This document shows, one piece after another, positions 1 to 9,156 of a DNA stretch of 64,000 bases. Below the pieces are notes generated by a model. It was not told the origin of the DNA. It did not search any database and was given only the letters and a program-made list of their open reading frames with translations. The stretch spans positions 1 through 64,000 of the forward strand of contig MGUK01000094.1 in assembly GCA_001799995.1 (NCBI GenBank). Reading direction: 5' to 3'. A program made the position numbers and the translations under genes. Origin of the DNA: Elusimicrobia bacterium GWF2_62_30 (GTDB lineage: Bacteria > Elusimicrobiota > Elusimicrobia > Elusimicrobiales > UBA9959). Position 1 is the first letter of the stretch. Every line of letters starts with the position of its first letter.

Positions 1-804
1 AATGTCTCCGACGTGCGCGACGAGCATAGCATGCGCTCCCTGATACAGGGGCAGGACTTCCTGTTTAACCTGGCGGGGCAGACCAGCCATATGGATTCCA
101 TGCAGGACCCCGAAACCGACCTGGAGATTAACTGCCGCGCGCAGCTTGCCATTTTGGAATCCTGCCGCAAATATAACCCGGGGATCAAGATAGTTTTTGC
201 AAGTACCCGGCAGATCTACGGAAAACCGGATTACCTGCCGGTAGACGAAAAACACCTGCTGCGGCCTACCGATGTTAACGGCATTAATAAAATGGCGGGG
301 GAGTGGTATCACATCCTTTACAACAATGTTTACGGCATCAGGGCTTGCGCCCTCAGGTTGACCAACACCTATGGCCCGTGCATGCGGATAAAAGACGCCC
401 GGCAGACTTTTCTGGGGATCTGGGTTAAACTCCTGCTGGAGGGGAAACCTTTTGAAGTGTGGGGCGGGGCGCAACTGCGGGACTTTACTTATATAGATGA
501 CGCGGTAGACGCTTTTTTGCTGGCTGGTGCTAAAGACGAAGCAAATGGTAAAGTTTTTAACCTGGGCGGTTGCGAAGTGGTAAGCCTGCGTGATCTTGCT
601 AACCAATTAGTGGCGGTTAATGGCGGCGGCGCGTTCCAGGAGCGCGAATTCCCCGCCGAGCGCAAGCGTATAGATATCGGCGACTATTACGCCGATGACC
701 ATTTGATCCGTGCCGAGTTGGGCTGGGCCCCCAAGGTAGACCTTAAGAAGGGGTTGGCAGCTACACTGGGCTACTATCGCGTCCAGCTCAAAAACTACTT
801 ATGA
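1..804 (+). CDS. NAD-dependent sugar epimerase/dehydratase (5' end outside window)
   Basis: Extended short-chain dehydrogenase acting on a nucleotide sugar. The reading frame is open to base 1, so the Rossmann glycine motif lies upstream of the window; a GTG at 13 is probably internal. Visible family features are NLAGQTSHMDSM, the active-site strand FASTRQIYG, RLTNTYGP and the substrate-side RDFTYIDDAVDAF. The place where the family has YxxxK reads NGINK (about residues 89-93 counted from base 13), so the usual tyrosine is Asn while the Lys is kept. The stop overlaps the start of the DegT aminotransferase by 4 bp, which suggests a coupled pathway giving an amino or deoxy sugar. The family is clear but the substrate cannot be read. 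Confidence 0.85.
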   Translation, partial: NVSDVRDEHSMRSLIQGQDFLFNLAGQTSHMDSMQDPETDLEINCRAQLAILESCRKYNPGIKIVFASTRQIYGKPDYLPVDEKHLLRPTDVNGINKMAGEWYHILYNNVYGIRACALRLTNTYGPCMRIKDARQTFLGIWVKLLLEGKPFEVWGGAQLRDFTYIDDAVDAFLLAGAKDEANGKVFNLGGCEVVSLRDLANQLVAVNGGGAFQEREFPAERKRIDIGDYYADDHLIRAELGWAPKVDLKKGLAATLGYYRVQLKNYL

Positions 805-1937
805 AGAGATCCCATCCGCATCTAGTGAAACAGAGCAATCCCAAAGCCGGCTACCTGTCCCATAAGTCTGAAATTAAGGCGGCGATCCAGCGTGTGCTTG
901 AAAGCGGCTGGTATATTCTTGGGCATGAAGTGGACGCGTTTGAGAAAGCTTTTGCCGCTTATGTAGGCGTTAAGCACGCCATTGGCGTAGCTAACGGTAC
1001 CGACGCCTTAGAACTGGCCTTGCGCGCTTGCGGCGTGGGGCCGGGGGACTTGGTATTTACCGTCTCCCACACCGCAGTAGCTACCATTGCCGCTATCGAG
1101 CTGGCAGGGGCAACCCCGGTGTTCATAGATATCGACCCCGCAACGTACACCATGGACCCGGATAGCCTGGCCAGGGCGCTAGCCAGGCCCCTTAAAGGGC
1201 GGCCCAAGGCGGTAATCCCGGTTCATTTATATGGTCAGCCGGCTGATATGCCCGCAATTCTGAAGGTAGCCCGCCGCTATGGTTTAAAAGTTGTAGAGGA
1301 CTGCGCCCAGGCGCACGGCGCCAGGCTGCAAGGGCGCATGGCCGGCACCTGGGGGGATATGGCGGCTTTCAGCTTTTACCCCACCAAGAATTTAGGCGCT
1401 TTAGGCGATGGCGGCATGGTCGTTACCAATAATGCGGCGCTTGCTGAAAAAGTGCGGCTGCTGCAACAATACGGCTGGCGCCAGCGCTATATCAGCGCCG
1501 TTCCTGGCTGTAATTCACGCCTGGACGAGATACAGGCTGCGGTCCTGCGTGTTAAGCTGCAAAGCCTGGATAAGGAAAATACAAAGCGCGGCAAATTGGC
1601 CGGGCTCTACGCCAGTAGGATTGCGGGGCATTCACTTACCTTGCCTGCTATTATGCCCGGCGCGGAACACGTCTTTCATCAATTTGTAGTGCGCACCTCT
1701 CGCCGGGACGACTTGCGGGCTTACCTTGAACAGCTCGGCATAAAAACCCTTATCCATTACCCGGTGCCGGTGCATCTCCAGCCCGCCTATAAGGGCAGGG
1801 TTAAGCTCGTAACCCCGCTGATAAACACTGAAAAGGCCGCCCGCCAGATTTTGAGCCTTCCTATTTATCCGGAGCTGTCGGAAAAGGACGTCCGTTTGGT
1901 AGCGAAAATGATAATTAAGTGGGAAGGCGGACTGTAA
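801..1937 (+). CDS. DegT/DnrJ/EryC1/StrS-family PLP-dependent sugar aminotransferase
   Basis: Transfers an amino group to a keto-sugar nucleotide. Full length for the family (378 aa). The N-terminal region carries the substrate/PLP segment GVANGTDALELAL (about 62-74). The Schiff-base lysine is K196 in FSFYPTKNLGALGDGG, and ED at 166-167 in VVEDCAQAHG is the usual PLP-ring contact. The start ATG overlaps the upstream epimerase stop (ATGA), so the two are translationally coupled. The next gene begins only 8 bp after the stop. The sugar is not predictable from sequence alone; a 3- or 4-amino-deoxyhexose for the surface glycan is the likely product. Confidence 0.9.
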   Translation: MKRSHPHLVKQSNPKAGYLSHKSEIKAAIQRVLESGWYILGHEVDAFEKAFAAYVGVKHAIGVANGTDALELALRACGVGPGDLVFTVSHTAVATIAAIELAGATPVFIDIDPATYTMDPDSLARALARPLKGRPKAVIPVHLYGQPADMPAILKVARRYGLKVVEDCAQAHGARLQGRMAGTWGDMAAFSFYPTKNLGALGDGGMVVTNNAALAEKVRLLQQYGWRQRYISAVPGCNSRLDEIQAAVLRVKLQSLDKENTKRGKLAGLYASRIAGHSLTLPAIMPGAEHVFHQFVVRTSRRDDLRAYLEQLGIKTLIHYPVPVHLQPAYKGRVKLVTPLINTEKAARQILSLPIYPELSEKDVRLVAKMIIKWEGGL

Positions 1938-1945
1938 GCCTGACC

Positions 1946-4114
1946 ATGCATTACCTTTGCACCTATTTCGATTCCAACTACATGGCAAAAGGGCTTGCCC
2001 TTTACCAGTCTTTAGCCAGGCAGTCCGAACCTTTTAAGCTATGGGTGCTGTGCCTGGACGAGGAATGTTTTAATGCGCTGAAAAAACTCGGCCTGCCCAA
2101 TATTGTTCCCATCCCTCTCGGGGAATTTGAAGCGGGCGATGCGCAACTGCTGCAGGCCAAGGCAAACCGCTCCAAGATAGAGTATTTTTTCACCTCTACG
2201 CCTTCCCTTATGCTTTATGTGCTAAAGCAGGCGCCGGCTGCGGACAGGGTTGCTTACCTGGATTCGGACCTGTATTTCTATGCGGGCCTGGCCCCTCTTT
2301 CCAAAGCCTTTGAATCTCATTCCATACTTATTATCGAACACCGGTTCTCCCGGTACCAGAAATATTCCGAACGGCACGGTAAATTCAATGTGGGCTATGT
2401 TTGTGTAAGACGCGATGAAAATGGAATGGCCTGTCTTAAGTGGTGGCGGGAGCGCTGCAATGACTGGTGTTACGACAGGGTTGAACACGACAGGTTTGCC
2501 GACCAGAAGTATCTTGACCGGTGGCCTGCATTGTTTAAGGGCGTATTGATCCTGGCCCATAAGGGCGCTAATCTCGCGCCGTGGAACCTTTCAAATTACC
2601 AAATCGCCGCTGAAAACGATAAGGTGTCTGTTGACGGGGAACCATTGCTATTTTTCCATTTCCAGGGCCTGAAGAAGCTGAATACGAACACGTATGACAC
2701 CAGCCTGCGGGATTATGGGGTAGAGCTAACACCGATAATCCGGAACTGCATCTATTTGCCCTACATCCAGGAACTTGAGAAGCTAACCGGGGAGCTTGCC
2801 TCCTCCGGGTTTGCTCCGGCTATCTCTACCAGGTATGCTTCCACCCTCAGAAGGATCCTTAATCTTAAGACTAAAGTCCCTATAGTTTCTTATCTTGTTT
2901 TGAACCCGGGCACCGTATGGCATTTGCTTAAACTTGTCTTTAAGCCGGCTTCCAGCGGCTATATTTCATTTACGGATAATCTTAACCTTTGTGTCGTTCC
3001 CTTGCCGCCGCCCATAACCGGGGCCAGTATAGCCTCAAAAGCTGTGGTGGACCTCCTGCATAGCGATCAAGTCGTGAACATTATAGAGTACCAGCGGGGG
3101 AACTTAATAAGCGGCCGGTTCTCTTTAAGGCAGACCTTGAATATCATTAAGAACGGGCTGAAGATAGTAAGATTCCGGCTGCAGGGAGTTAACTTTAACA
3201 GCGTGTATATGGTCGCGTCGTGCACTTTCTGGGGCCATATGCGCGACATTTTCCTGCTGATGATCCTTGGCCGGGAGCTTAGGCGCAAAACGGTACTGCA
3301 CCTGCAGTCCGCGAATAAAGAAAGGGACATTTCAGTAATCCCGCCCAGGTTTATTAAATACTTCGCGCAAAAGATGTTTGCCGATATCCATAAGGGCATA
3401 ATTCTTGGTAAAGCCTGGCAGAACATGTACGGCGATTACCTCGATAAAACTAAAGTTGTCGAGATAAATAACTTCTTCTCTCCCGATTTGCTTATCCCGG
3501 AAGATAAACTGGCTGCCAAATATAGGGCTCCGGGCAAGATCAGTGTTTTATATCTTAGCAACATGATGACGCAGAAAGGCTATAGCTACCTCCTGGATGC
3601 TTTCCTGGCGCTGCCGCTGGAACTGCGCGATCGCGCGGAGCTGCATTTTGCCGGCCATTTCGATTCGGCTGCGGAAAAGGAAAGCTTTCAGGCTAAGATC
3701 GGGAAAAGCGGGAATATTGTTTATCACGGGGCGGTATCCGGTGAGGCGAAAAGAGATCTTTTCTGGAAAACGCATATCTTCTGCCTCCCTACCTTCTACG
3801 CTTATGAGGCACAGCCCATATCTATCCTGGAGGCGTATGCCGCCGGGTGCGTGGTAGTTACGACCGAAAATGGCGGGATCTGTGATGTGTTTTCCGAAGG
3901 CATGAACGGCGTCTCTATCCGGGATTTCAGGAACCAGGAATTACTATTGCAAAATATAGGCGCGGCGCTGAAACAGACGATCCCTGATTTCGCCGGGTGT
4001 GAAAGGATAGCCTTAAGAAATAGGAAAGAAGCGGTGGAGAAATACTCGCTGGATATTTTTAAATTTAAAATTAAAAACGCCTTGTTCGAATGTTATGAAA
4101 ATCCTGCTCGTTGA
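1946..4114 (+). CDS. Two-domain glycosyltransferase (GT-A N-terminus, GT4-type C-terminus)
   Basis: About 722 aa starting at ATG 1946; an in-frame GTG at 1919 exists, but it lies inside the previous gene and precedes an atypical start. The first ~260 residues look like a GT-A transferase: MHYLCTYFDSNYMAKGLALYQSL, the metal-binding DSD in RVAYLDSDLYFY, and a conserved GKFNVGYV. After a linker, residues ~330-715 form a GT-B/GT4 domain with ISVLYLSNMMTQKGY (donor-side loop) and PISILEAYAAGCVVVTT, the typical E-x7-E-like donor region. One protein could therefore add two consecutive sugars. It lies within the glycan operon and overlaps the next gene by 20 bp. The assignment rests on domain style; donor and acceptor are unknown. 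Confidence 0.8.
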   Translation: MHYLCTYFDSNYMAKGLALYQSLARQSEPFKLWVLCLDEECFNALKKLGLPNIVPIPLGEFEAGDAQLLQAKANRSKIEYFFTSTPSLMLYVLKQAPAADRVAYLDSDLYFYAGLAPLSKAFESHSILIIEHRFSRYQKYSERHGKFNVGYVCVRRDENGMACLKWWRERCNDWCYDRVEHDRFADQKYLDRWPALFKGVLILAHKGANLAPWNLSNYQIAAENDKVSVDGEPLLFFHFQGLKKLNTNTYDTSLRDYGVELTPIIRNCIYLPYIQELEKLTGELASSGFAPAISTRYASTLRRILNLKTKVPIVSYLVLNPGTVWHLLKLVFKPASSGYISFTDNLNLCVVPLPPPITGASIASKAVVDLLHSDQVVNIIEYQRGNLISGRFSLRQTLNIIKNGLKIVRFRLQGVNFNSVYMVASCTFWGHMRDIFLLMILGRELRRKTVLHLQSANKERDISVIPPRFIKYFAQKMFADIHKGIILGKAWQNMYGDYLDKTKVVEINNFFSPDLLIPEDKLAAKYRAPGKISVLYLSNMMTQKGYSYLLDAFLALPLELRDRAELHFAGHFDSAAEKESFQAKIGKSGNIVYHGAVSGEAKRDLFWKTHIFCLPTFYAYEAQPISILEAYAAGCVVVTTENGGICDVFSEGMNGVSIRDFRNQELLLQNIGAALKQTIPDFAGCERIALRNRKEAVEKYSLDIFKFKIKNALFECYENPAR

Positions 4115-5594
4115 TCCGCCTTTCTACCAGTTCATCGGTTTTTACAACCGATATTTCCCGCTTGGACTGGCGTATCTGGCTGCGGCCCTGCGCGAGCGCG
4201 GGCATGAAGTGCGTATCTATGATGCCGATGCCAATATCAACCCCGATAAAATGAATTTTACTGCCCTGGAGGAAAGCTACCCCGCATATCTGCGGTCGGT
4301 TGCTGATGACGCGCCCCCGGTATTTGACGGCCTGAAACGGACGCTGGCCGAGTTTAAACCGGACCTGGTAGGGGTATCGGCCTGGACCACTTATGTGGCC
4401 TCCTCGATGAAAACCGCCGAGATCTGCAAAAAGTGGAATGCCGGTGTGCCGGTGGTAATGGGCGGGCCGCATGTTTCTATAAAAGGCGAAGAACTGCTGC
4501 GGATCTGCCCTGCCGTTGATGTGCTGGTGAAGGGAGAGGGAGAACAGACCCTGCCGGAGCTGGCGGCTTTATTGCAGACGAAAGGTTTCACCCCCGGGGA
4601 ACTTGAAAAGATCAAAGGCATAGCGTTCCGCACACCTTCCAACATACAATCTACCCCTGACCGGGAATTCGCGCAGGACCTGGACGCTATACCCTTCCCC
4701 GCAAGGGACCTGCTTATCCATAAGGATACGTATGATTCCGAGGACATGGGGCTTTTAATGACCACCCGGGGCTGCCCCTTTGCCTGTACCTATTGCGCCA
4801 CCAGTATCTGGGGCCGGAAGGTGCGCAGCCGCTCTATAGGGAACATCATTGAAGAGGTGAAAAGCGTTTTAGCGCGTTACGGCACAAAGCAATTCGCTTT
4901 CAAGGACGATTCCTTTACCATTAACCGTGCGCGCACGCTGGCTTTCTGTGAAGCGCTGATAAACGAAGGGCTTAAGATAAATTGGGAATGTAATGCCAGG
5001 GTGGACTCCCTGGACGCGGAGCTGCTTGGTAAAATGCGCAAGGCAGGCTGCAACAGCATTAAAGTAGGAATAGAAACCGGCAGCGAGCGCATACAGAAGC
5101 TGATAAGCAAGAATATCACCCATGAGCAATGCCGCAAGGCGGCAAAAGCTTTGCGGGAGTCCGGCATACATTGGACCGCGTATTTTATGATGGGCATCCC
5201 TTCCGAAACGCGAGAGGAGATGTACGAAACTTTGCGCTTTATGAAGGAGTTAAAACCAGACTTCGCGTCTTTAAGCGTTTATGAACCCTTCCCGGGAACC
5301 AAGCTTTACGATATGGGAATAGAGCGCGGCCTTGTGGCGCCGGAACGCAACCGGGAAGATTATTTCAGCATCTCGCCGAAGTATTACTACGTTAAGGATA
5401 TAAAGCGCCGCATCGATACCATGACCGAAGAGGAATTCGCCGGGATAGAGTTTGAGATAAAACGGGAATTCTACCGGTATAACATGTCGTTCCCGCGATT
5501 GGCCCGCAGGGCTTTATCCCGTACCGGCGTATATATTAACCGCCCGTCGATACTGTTCAGCGACTTGAAAAAGTTCCTTGCTTATGCGCGATAA
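4095..5594 (+). CDS. B12-binding-domain radical SAM protein
   Basis: 499 aa. Residues 1-160 resemble the cobalamin-binding Rossmann domain (KILLVDPPF, LGLAYLAAALRERGHEV, PVVMGGPHVS, DVLVKGEGE). The radical SAM core follows, with the 4Fe-4S cluster motif C227-x3-C231-x2-C234 in RGCPFACTYC and the SAM-side GIETGSERIQKL. The C-terminus fits the usual SPASM-free methyltransferase/anaerobic tailoring layout. It starts inside the 3' end of the two-domain glycosyltransferase (20 bp overlap). In polysaccharide loci such enzymes are often assumed to modify (for example methylate) a sugar or lipid carrier; that role is inference. Confidence 0.85.
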   Translation: MKILLVDPPFYQFIGFYNRYFPLGLAYLAAALRERGHEVRIYDADANINPDKMNFTALEESYPAYLRSVADDAPPVFDGLKRTLAEFKPDLVGVSAWTTYVASSMKTAEICKKWNAGVPVVMGGPHVSIKGEELLRICPAVDVLVKGEGEQTLPELAALLQTKGFTPGELEKIKGIAFRTPSNIQSTPDREFAQDLDAIPFPARDLLIHKDTYDSEDMGLLMTTRGCPFACTYCATSIWGRKVRSRSIGNIIEEVKSVLARYGTKQFAFKDDSFTINRARTLAFCEALINEGLKINWECNARVDSLDAELLGKMRKAGCNSIKVGIETGSERIQKLISKNITHEQCRKAAKALRESGIHWTAYFMMGIPSETREEMYETLRFMKELKPDFASLSVYEPFPGTKLYDMGIERGLVAPERNREDYFSISPKYYYVKDIKRRIDTMTEEEFAGIEFEIKREFYRYNMSFPRLARRALSRTGVYINRPSILFSDLKKFLAYAR

Positions 5595-5602
5595 TTACTT
5601 TG

Positions 5603-6364
5603 ATGATGAAAATTACTGTTATCACCGCCTGTTATAATTCCGGCGCCACCGTGGCCGACGCGATACGGTCCGTGGCCGCGCAGGACTATGGTGGGGTGGA
5701 GCATCTCGTTATAGACGGCGGGTCGAAGGACGGCACGCAGGATATAGTAAAGACCCTCGGGTTAAAGGTGGCGCGGTTCACCAGCGAGCCCGATCACGGC
5801 ATTTACGACGCGCTGAATAAAGGGATAAGAGCCGCTACCGGGGATGTTGTCGGGATAATGCATTCGGATGACCTTTACGCCAATGCTTCCGTGCTCAGCC
5901 ATGTGGCGCAGTTCATGGCGGAAAAGGGGGTGGACAGCTGTTACGGGGACCTGGTCTACGTAGAGCGCGCTGCGCCTGACAAGGTGGTGCGCACCTGGCG
6001 TTCCGGTGACTATGACCGTGAGAACTTTCGGCGGGGATGGATGCCGCCGCATCCCGCCTTTTTCCTGAAACGCTCTGTTTACGAAAAATACGGCCTGTAC
6101 AGCCTGGATTTCCCTTTAGCTTCCGACTATGAGCTTATGTTGCGTATGCTTTACCGCCATGGGGTAACCACGGCCTATCTGCCGGAGGTGCTGGTAAAAA
6201 TGCGCTGCGGGGGGACAAGCCGCGCGGGAGTTGTAAACACCAGCAAGATGCTGATGGAGAATTACCGGTCGTGGACCAGCAATGACCTGCCGGTCAGCCC
6301 GTTTACCATCTTGATGAAGCCGCTTTCCAAACTGGGTCAGTTCCGCGGCTGGTTCGGCCGCTAG
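5603..6364 (+). CDS. Family 2 glycosyltransferase
   Basis: About 253 aa, inverting GT-A enzyme. The N-terminus KITVITACYNSGATVADAI is the nucleotide-binding strand of GT2. HLVIDGGSKDGTQDIV carries the conserved aspartate, and the metal-binding acidic motif is MHSDDLYA. The distal WMPPHPAFFLKRSVYEKYG matches the acceptor-side motif of the WcaA/colanic-acid-like subgroup. Three candidate starts sit in a row (TTG 5600, ATG 5603, ATG 5606); an ATG is preferred and no clear Shine-Dalgarno is seen. It is the last gene before a new promoter at 6402. Confidence 0.88.
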   Translation: MMKITVITACYNSGATVADAIRSVAAQDYGGVEHLVIDGGSKDGTQDIVKTLGLKVARFTSEPDHGIYDALNKGIRAATGDVVGIMHSDDLYANASVLSHVAQFMAEKGVDSCYGDLVYVERAAPDKVVRTWRSGDYDRENFRRGWMPPHPAFFLKRSVYEKYGLYSLDFPLASDYELMLRMLYRHGVTTAYLPEVLVKMRCGGTSRAGVVNTSKMLMENYRSWTSNDLPVSPFTILMKPLSKLGQFRGWFGR

Positions 6365-6401
6365 CGCCCACGGTTGTTCCCGCAACTGTAACAATAGTCA
6401 A

Positions 6402-6430
6402 TTATCTAACTCAGTGATAAATGGTAAAAT
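6402..6430 (+). promoter_or_regulatory. Promoter for the WbaP-type transferase gene
   Basis: TTATCT (6402-6407), a 17-bp spacer, and TAAAAT (6425-6430). The ATG at 6439 is 8 bp after the -10 box, so the mRNA would start at or next to the start codon (leaderless). No Shine-Dalgarno sequence is present. The region is noticeably AT-rich compared with its surroundings. Confidence 0.55.
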
Positions 6431-6438
6431 AACCGGTA

Positions 6439-7866
6439 ATGAGGGCTGGGATATACCGTCTATTATTGGTTTTTGGAGACATAATAATATTTTATGTTTC
6501 TCTAGGGCTTGCCCTGCATGTGCGGCGACATGACGTATTCTCCCAAGACTATTATTTATTCCATGCTTCGTTCTTTTTAATTATTCTGCCGGTCGTCCTT
6601 GCTATTAATTCCATATTGGGACTTTACGACTTCCGCCAGTTGCGCGAACTGCCGGACATCATAAGCGAAAGCTTGGCTGCGTTCGCTTATAGTTTTATTG
6701 CTTCTGTTGGTATTTTCTACGCTTTTGGCAACACCCTCCCTACACCAAAAACGCACCTGGCGTTGATGCTGGGGTTCTCGCTTATTTTAGGGATAATGTG
6801 GCGCCGGCTGTGGATGTCGATGAGCTCTTCGCGCGTGTTTGCCACAAAAACGCTGTTCCTGGGGGATAACCCGGTTATCTCCCGGCTGGTGGCGGACCTG
6901 CAAAGCCATAAATATAACCGTTTCCGCCTTACCACCCCCGAGGCGCTTGGCCGCTGGAAGAAGAAATCCGTGGTGGCGCAGGCCCTTGCCGGCGGGGACA
7001 CCCCTAAACTTAGTGATATTATCGACCTGCTGGTGGTTGACGCCGAGCCGGTGCTGCTTAATAAAGAACACCAGGAGATAATTGCCGCGGCCATGGACGA
7101 GGCTATCCCCATCTGGACGCATGTGGACTTTTACGAGGACCTTTACAAGAAAGTGCCGCTTTATGTGGTGCGCAACCCCAACTGGCTGTTCACGCATGTG
7201 CTGCACCGCCGCAACGAGGCGTACGTGTTCTTTAAGCGTATTCTTGACCTTGGTGGAGCGGGAGCGCTTACGCTCGTAATGCTGCCCTTCCTGCCCTTTG
7301 TGGCCCTGGCCATAAAGCTTACCGACAGCGGGCCGGTGTTTTATGCGCAGGAGCGCTTTGGCTATTTAAGCAAGAATTTTTGTATGTGGAAGTTCCGCAC
7401 CATGCGTGTTGACGCCGACAAGCAGGGCTATGTGTGGAACGCCGGCAAGGCGGACCCGCGCATTACCGCTATCGGCAGGCTGCTGCGCAAGTTCCGCATA
7501 GACGAGTTCCCTCAGCTGTGGAATATCCTTAAAGGCGAGATGTCGCTGGTGGGGCCGCGGCCTACTTGGGTGGGGGAGAAGCAGATAAACGATATCCCGG
7601 AATACCACATGCGCCGCATGGTGACGCCGGGGCTTACCGGCTGGGCGCAGATAAACTCTTCGGCCACGGACAACGAGGACGACACCAAGGAAAAGCTTTC
7701 CTACGATCTGTACTACGTTAAGAACCTTTCCTTCGCGCTGGATATCTCCATTCTGCTTAAAACCGTGCGCCGCGTGCTGGAAAGTGACCACGCCATCCGC
7801 CAGAAGCGCCGCGCCGCTGCCAAAGCCGTTGACTGCCAGCCCCTGGAGACGCTGCAGGATAACTAG
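6439..7866 (+). CDS. Polyprenyl-phosphate sugar-1-phosphate transferase (WbaP/CpsE-type)
   Basis: 475 aa membrane enzyme that starts glycan assembly by moving a sugar-1-phosphate from a UDP-sugar to undecaprenyl phosphate. The N-terminal ~120 residues hold several hydrophobic helices, followed by a nucleotide-binding-like middle domain (TLFLGDNPVISRLV). The C-terminal bacterial sugar transferase domain (about 265-465) begins with one helix (LDLGGAGALTLVMLPFLP). It has KFRTMRVDAD, the catalytic Asp-Glu pair in RIDEFPQLWN, and SLVGPRPTWVGE. Family-typical length and layout. It has its own promoter and terminator, so it is transcribed apart from the upstream operon. A smaller enzyme of the same type is encoded at 10377. 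Confidence 0.92.
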   Translation: MRAGIYRLLLVFGDIIIFYVSLGLALHVRRHDVFSQDYYLFHASFFLIILPVVLAINSILGLYDFRQLRELPDIISESLAAFAYSFIASVGIFYAFGNTLPTPKTHLALMLGFSLILGIMWRRLWMSMSSSRVFATKTLFLGDNPVISRLVADLQSHKYNRFRLTTPEALGRWKKKSVVAQALAGGDTPKLSDIIDLLVVDAEPVLLNKEHQEIIAAAMDEAIPIWTHVDFYEDLYKKVPLYVVRNPNWLFTHVLHRRNEAYVFFKRILDLGGAGALTLVMLPFLPFVALAIKLTDSGPVFYAQERFGYLSKNFCMWKFRTMRVDADKQGYVWNAGKADPRITAIGRLLRKFRIDEFPQLWNILKGEMSLVGPRPTWVGEKQINDIPEYHMRRMVTPGLTGWAQINSSATDNEDDTKEKLSYDLYYVKNLSFALDISILLKTVRRVLESDHAIRQKRRAAAKAVDCQPLETLQDN

Positions 7867-7885
7867 CGCGCCGCAGCCCATGGAA

Positions 7886-7914
7886 GAGCCCGGGCCCTAA
7901 ACGGGCCCTTTTTA
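7886..7914 (+). terminator. Rho-independent terminator after the WbaP-type gene
   Basis: GGGCCC (7892-7897), a 5-nt loop, GGGCCC (7903-7908), then TTTTT. It lies 25 bp after the stop codon and about 50 bp before galE. Confidence 0.75.
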
Positions 7915-7964
7915 TTGGCTGTCTGGCATGGGAAACACTGAAATTGATATGCTAGACAAAGGTT

Positions 7965-8993
7965 ATGATGGGGACGAATAAAAAAGAGACCATTCTTGTT
8001 ACCGGCGGGGCCGGTTATATAGGTTCGCACACCTGCGTGGAGCTGCTGCGGGCGGGGTATGCCGTGCGGCTGGTGGATAACCTGGCGAACAGTAAAGAAG
8101 AAGCCGTGCGCCGGGTGGGGGAACTGGGAGGCGGGGCGCCGATATTTATCAAGGCGGACGTTGGCGACGAGGCTGCGCTTGAGGCCGCCTTTGCCGGGGG
8201 GCCGGTGGACGCCGTCATTCACTTTGCCGGGTTCAAGGCGGTGGGGGAATCCGTAGAAAAGCCGCTGGACTATTACCGCAACAATCTGGGCGCTACCATT
8301 TCCCTGCTTTCCTGCATGCGCCGGCACGGCGTAAAGCGCCTCGTTTTCAGCTCTTCGGCCACGGTTTACGGCGTACCGGAGAACAAGCCTCTTGCGGAAG
8401 AGGCGCCGCGCGGGTGCACCAATCCTTACGGCTGGACCAAGTATATGGGCGAGCAGATCCTCCGCGACTTTGCCGCCGCCGACCAGGGCTTTTCCGCCGT
8501 GCTGCTGCGCTATTTCAACCCCATCGGTGCCCATGCCAGCGGCCGCCTGGGGGAAGACCCCAGGGGCATCCCCAACAACCTTGTGCCGTATATAGCGCAG
8601 GTGGCTACGGGCAGGCGGGAAAGCTTGAGCGTGTTCGGCGGCGACTACCCTACCCCCGACGGCACCTGCGTGAGGGATTATGTGCATGTGACGGACCTGG
8701 CCAAAGGGCATCTGGCCGCGCTGGACTACAGCCGCGCTCACGCGGGGGCTGAGGCCGTTAACCTGGGCACCGGCCGCGGCTACAGCGTGCTGGAGGTTCT
8801 CCGCGCCTACGAGAAGGCCTCCGGGGTAAAGATCCCGTACAAGATGGCTCCGCGCCGGCCCGGCGATATAGCCGTAAGTTTTGCGGACGCGGCCAAGGCC
8901 CTTAAGCTGCTGGGCTGGCGCGCTGAAAAAGACCTGGACGAGATGTGCCGCTCTTCCCATAACTGGCAAAAACAGAACCCGGAAGGTTATTAA
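7965..8993 (+). CDS. galE: UDP-glucose 4-epimerase
   Basis: 342 aa, normal length for GalE. The NAD-binding motif is ILVTGGAGYIGSHTCVELL at the N-terminus, followed by VDAVIHFAGFKAVGESV, the catalytic serine strand FSSSATVYG, and YxxxK as YGWTK. LLRYFNPIGAHASGRLGEDP and GTCVRDYVHVTDLAKGH are diagnostic of true GalE rather than a general epimerase. It interconverts UDP-glucose and UDP-galactose in the cytoplasm, supplying the glycan pathway. ATG 7965 and ATG 7968 are both possible starts. An extended -10 (TGATATGCT, about 7947-7955) lies just upstream. It is separated from neighbours by a terminator and a 163-bp gap. Confidence 0.95.
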   Translation: MMGTNKKETILVTGGAGYIGSHTCVELLRAGYAVRLVDNLANSKEEAVRRVGELGGGAPIFIKADVGDEAALEAAFAGGPVDAVIHFAGFKAVGESVEKPLDYYRNNLGATISLLSCMRRHGVKRLVFSSSATVYGVPENKPLAEEAPRGCTNPYGWTKYMGEQILRDFAAADQGFSAVLLRYFNPIGAHASGRLGEDPRGIPNNLVPYIAQVATGRRESLSVFGGDYPTPDGTCVRDYVHVTDLAKGHLAALDYSRAHAGAEAVNLGTGRGYSVLEVLRAYEKASGVKIPYKMAPRRPGDIAVSFADAAKALKLLGWRAEKDLDEMCRSSHNWQKQNPEGY

Positions 8994-9156
8994 CAGCGGC
9001 GTTAGAATATAACCAATAAAAACTTACTTGTCTGCAACACTCCGCTTGAGTCTCCTTGCTAAAAACTGTTCCCGGTTGAAATCACCGATGTCCCCGGCCG
9101 TAATCTCGGTATCATTTCGCGAGTCTGATATGTTCAGAACGCAATAAACTAGGCTT

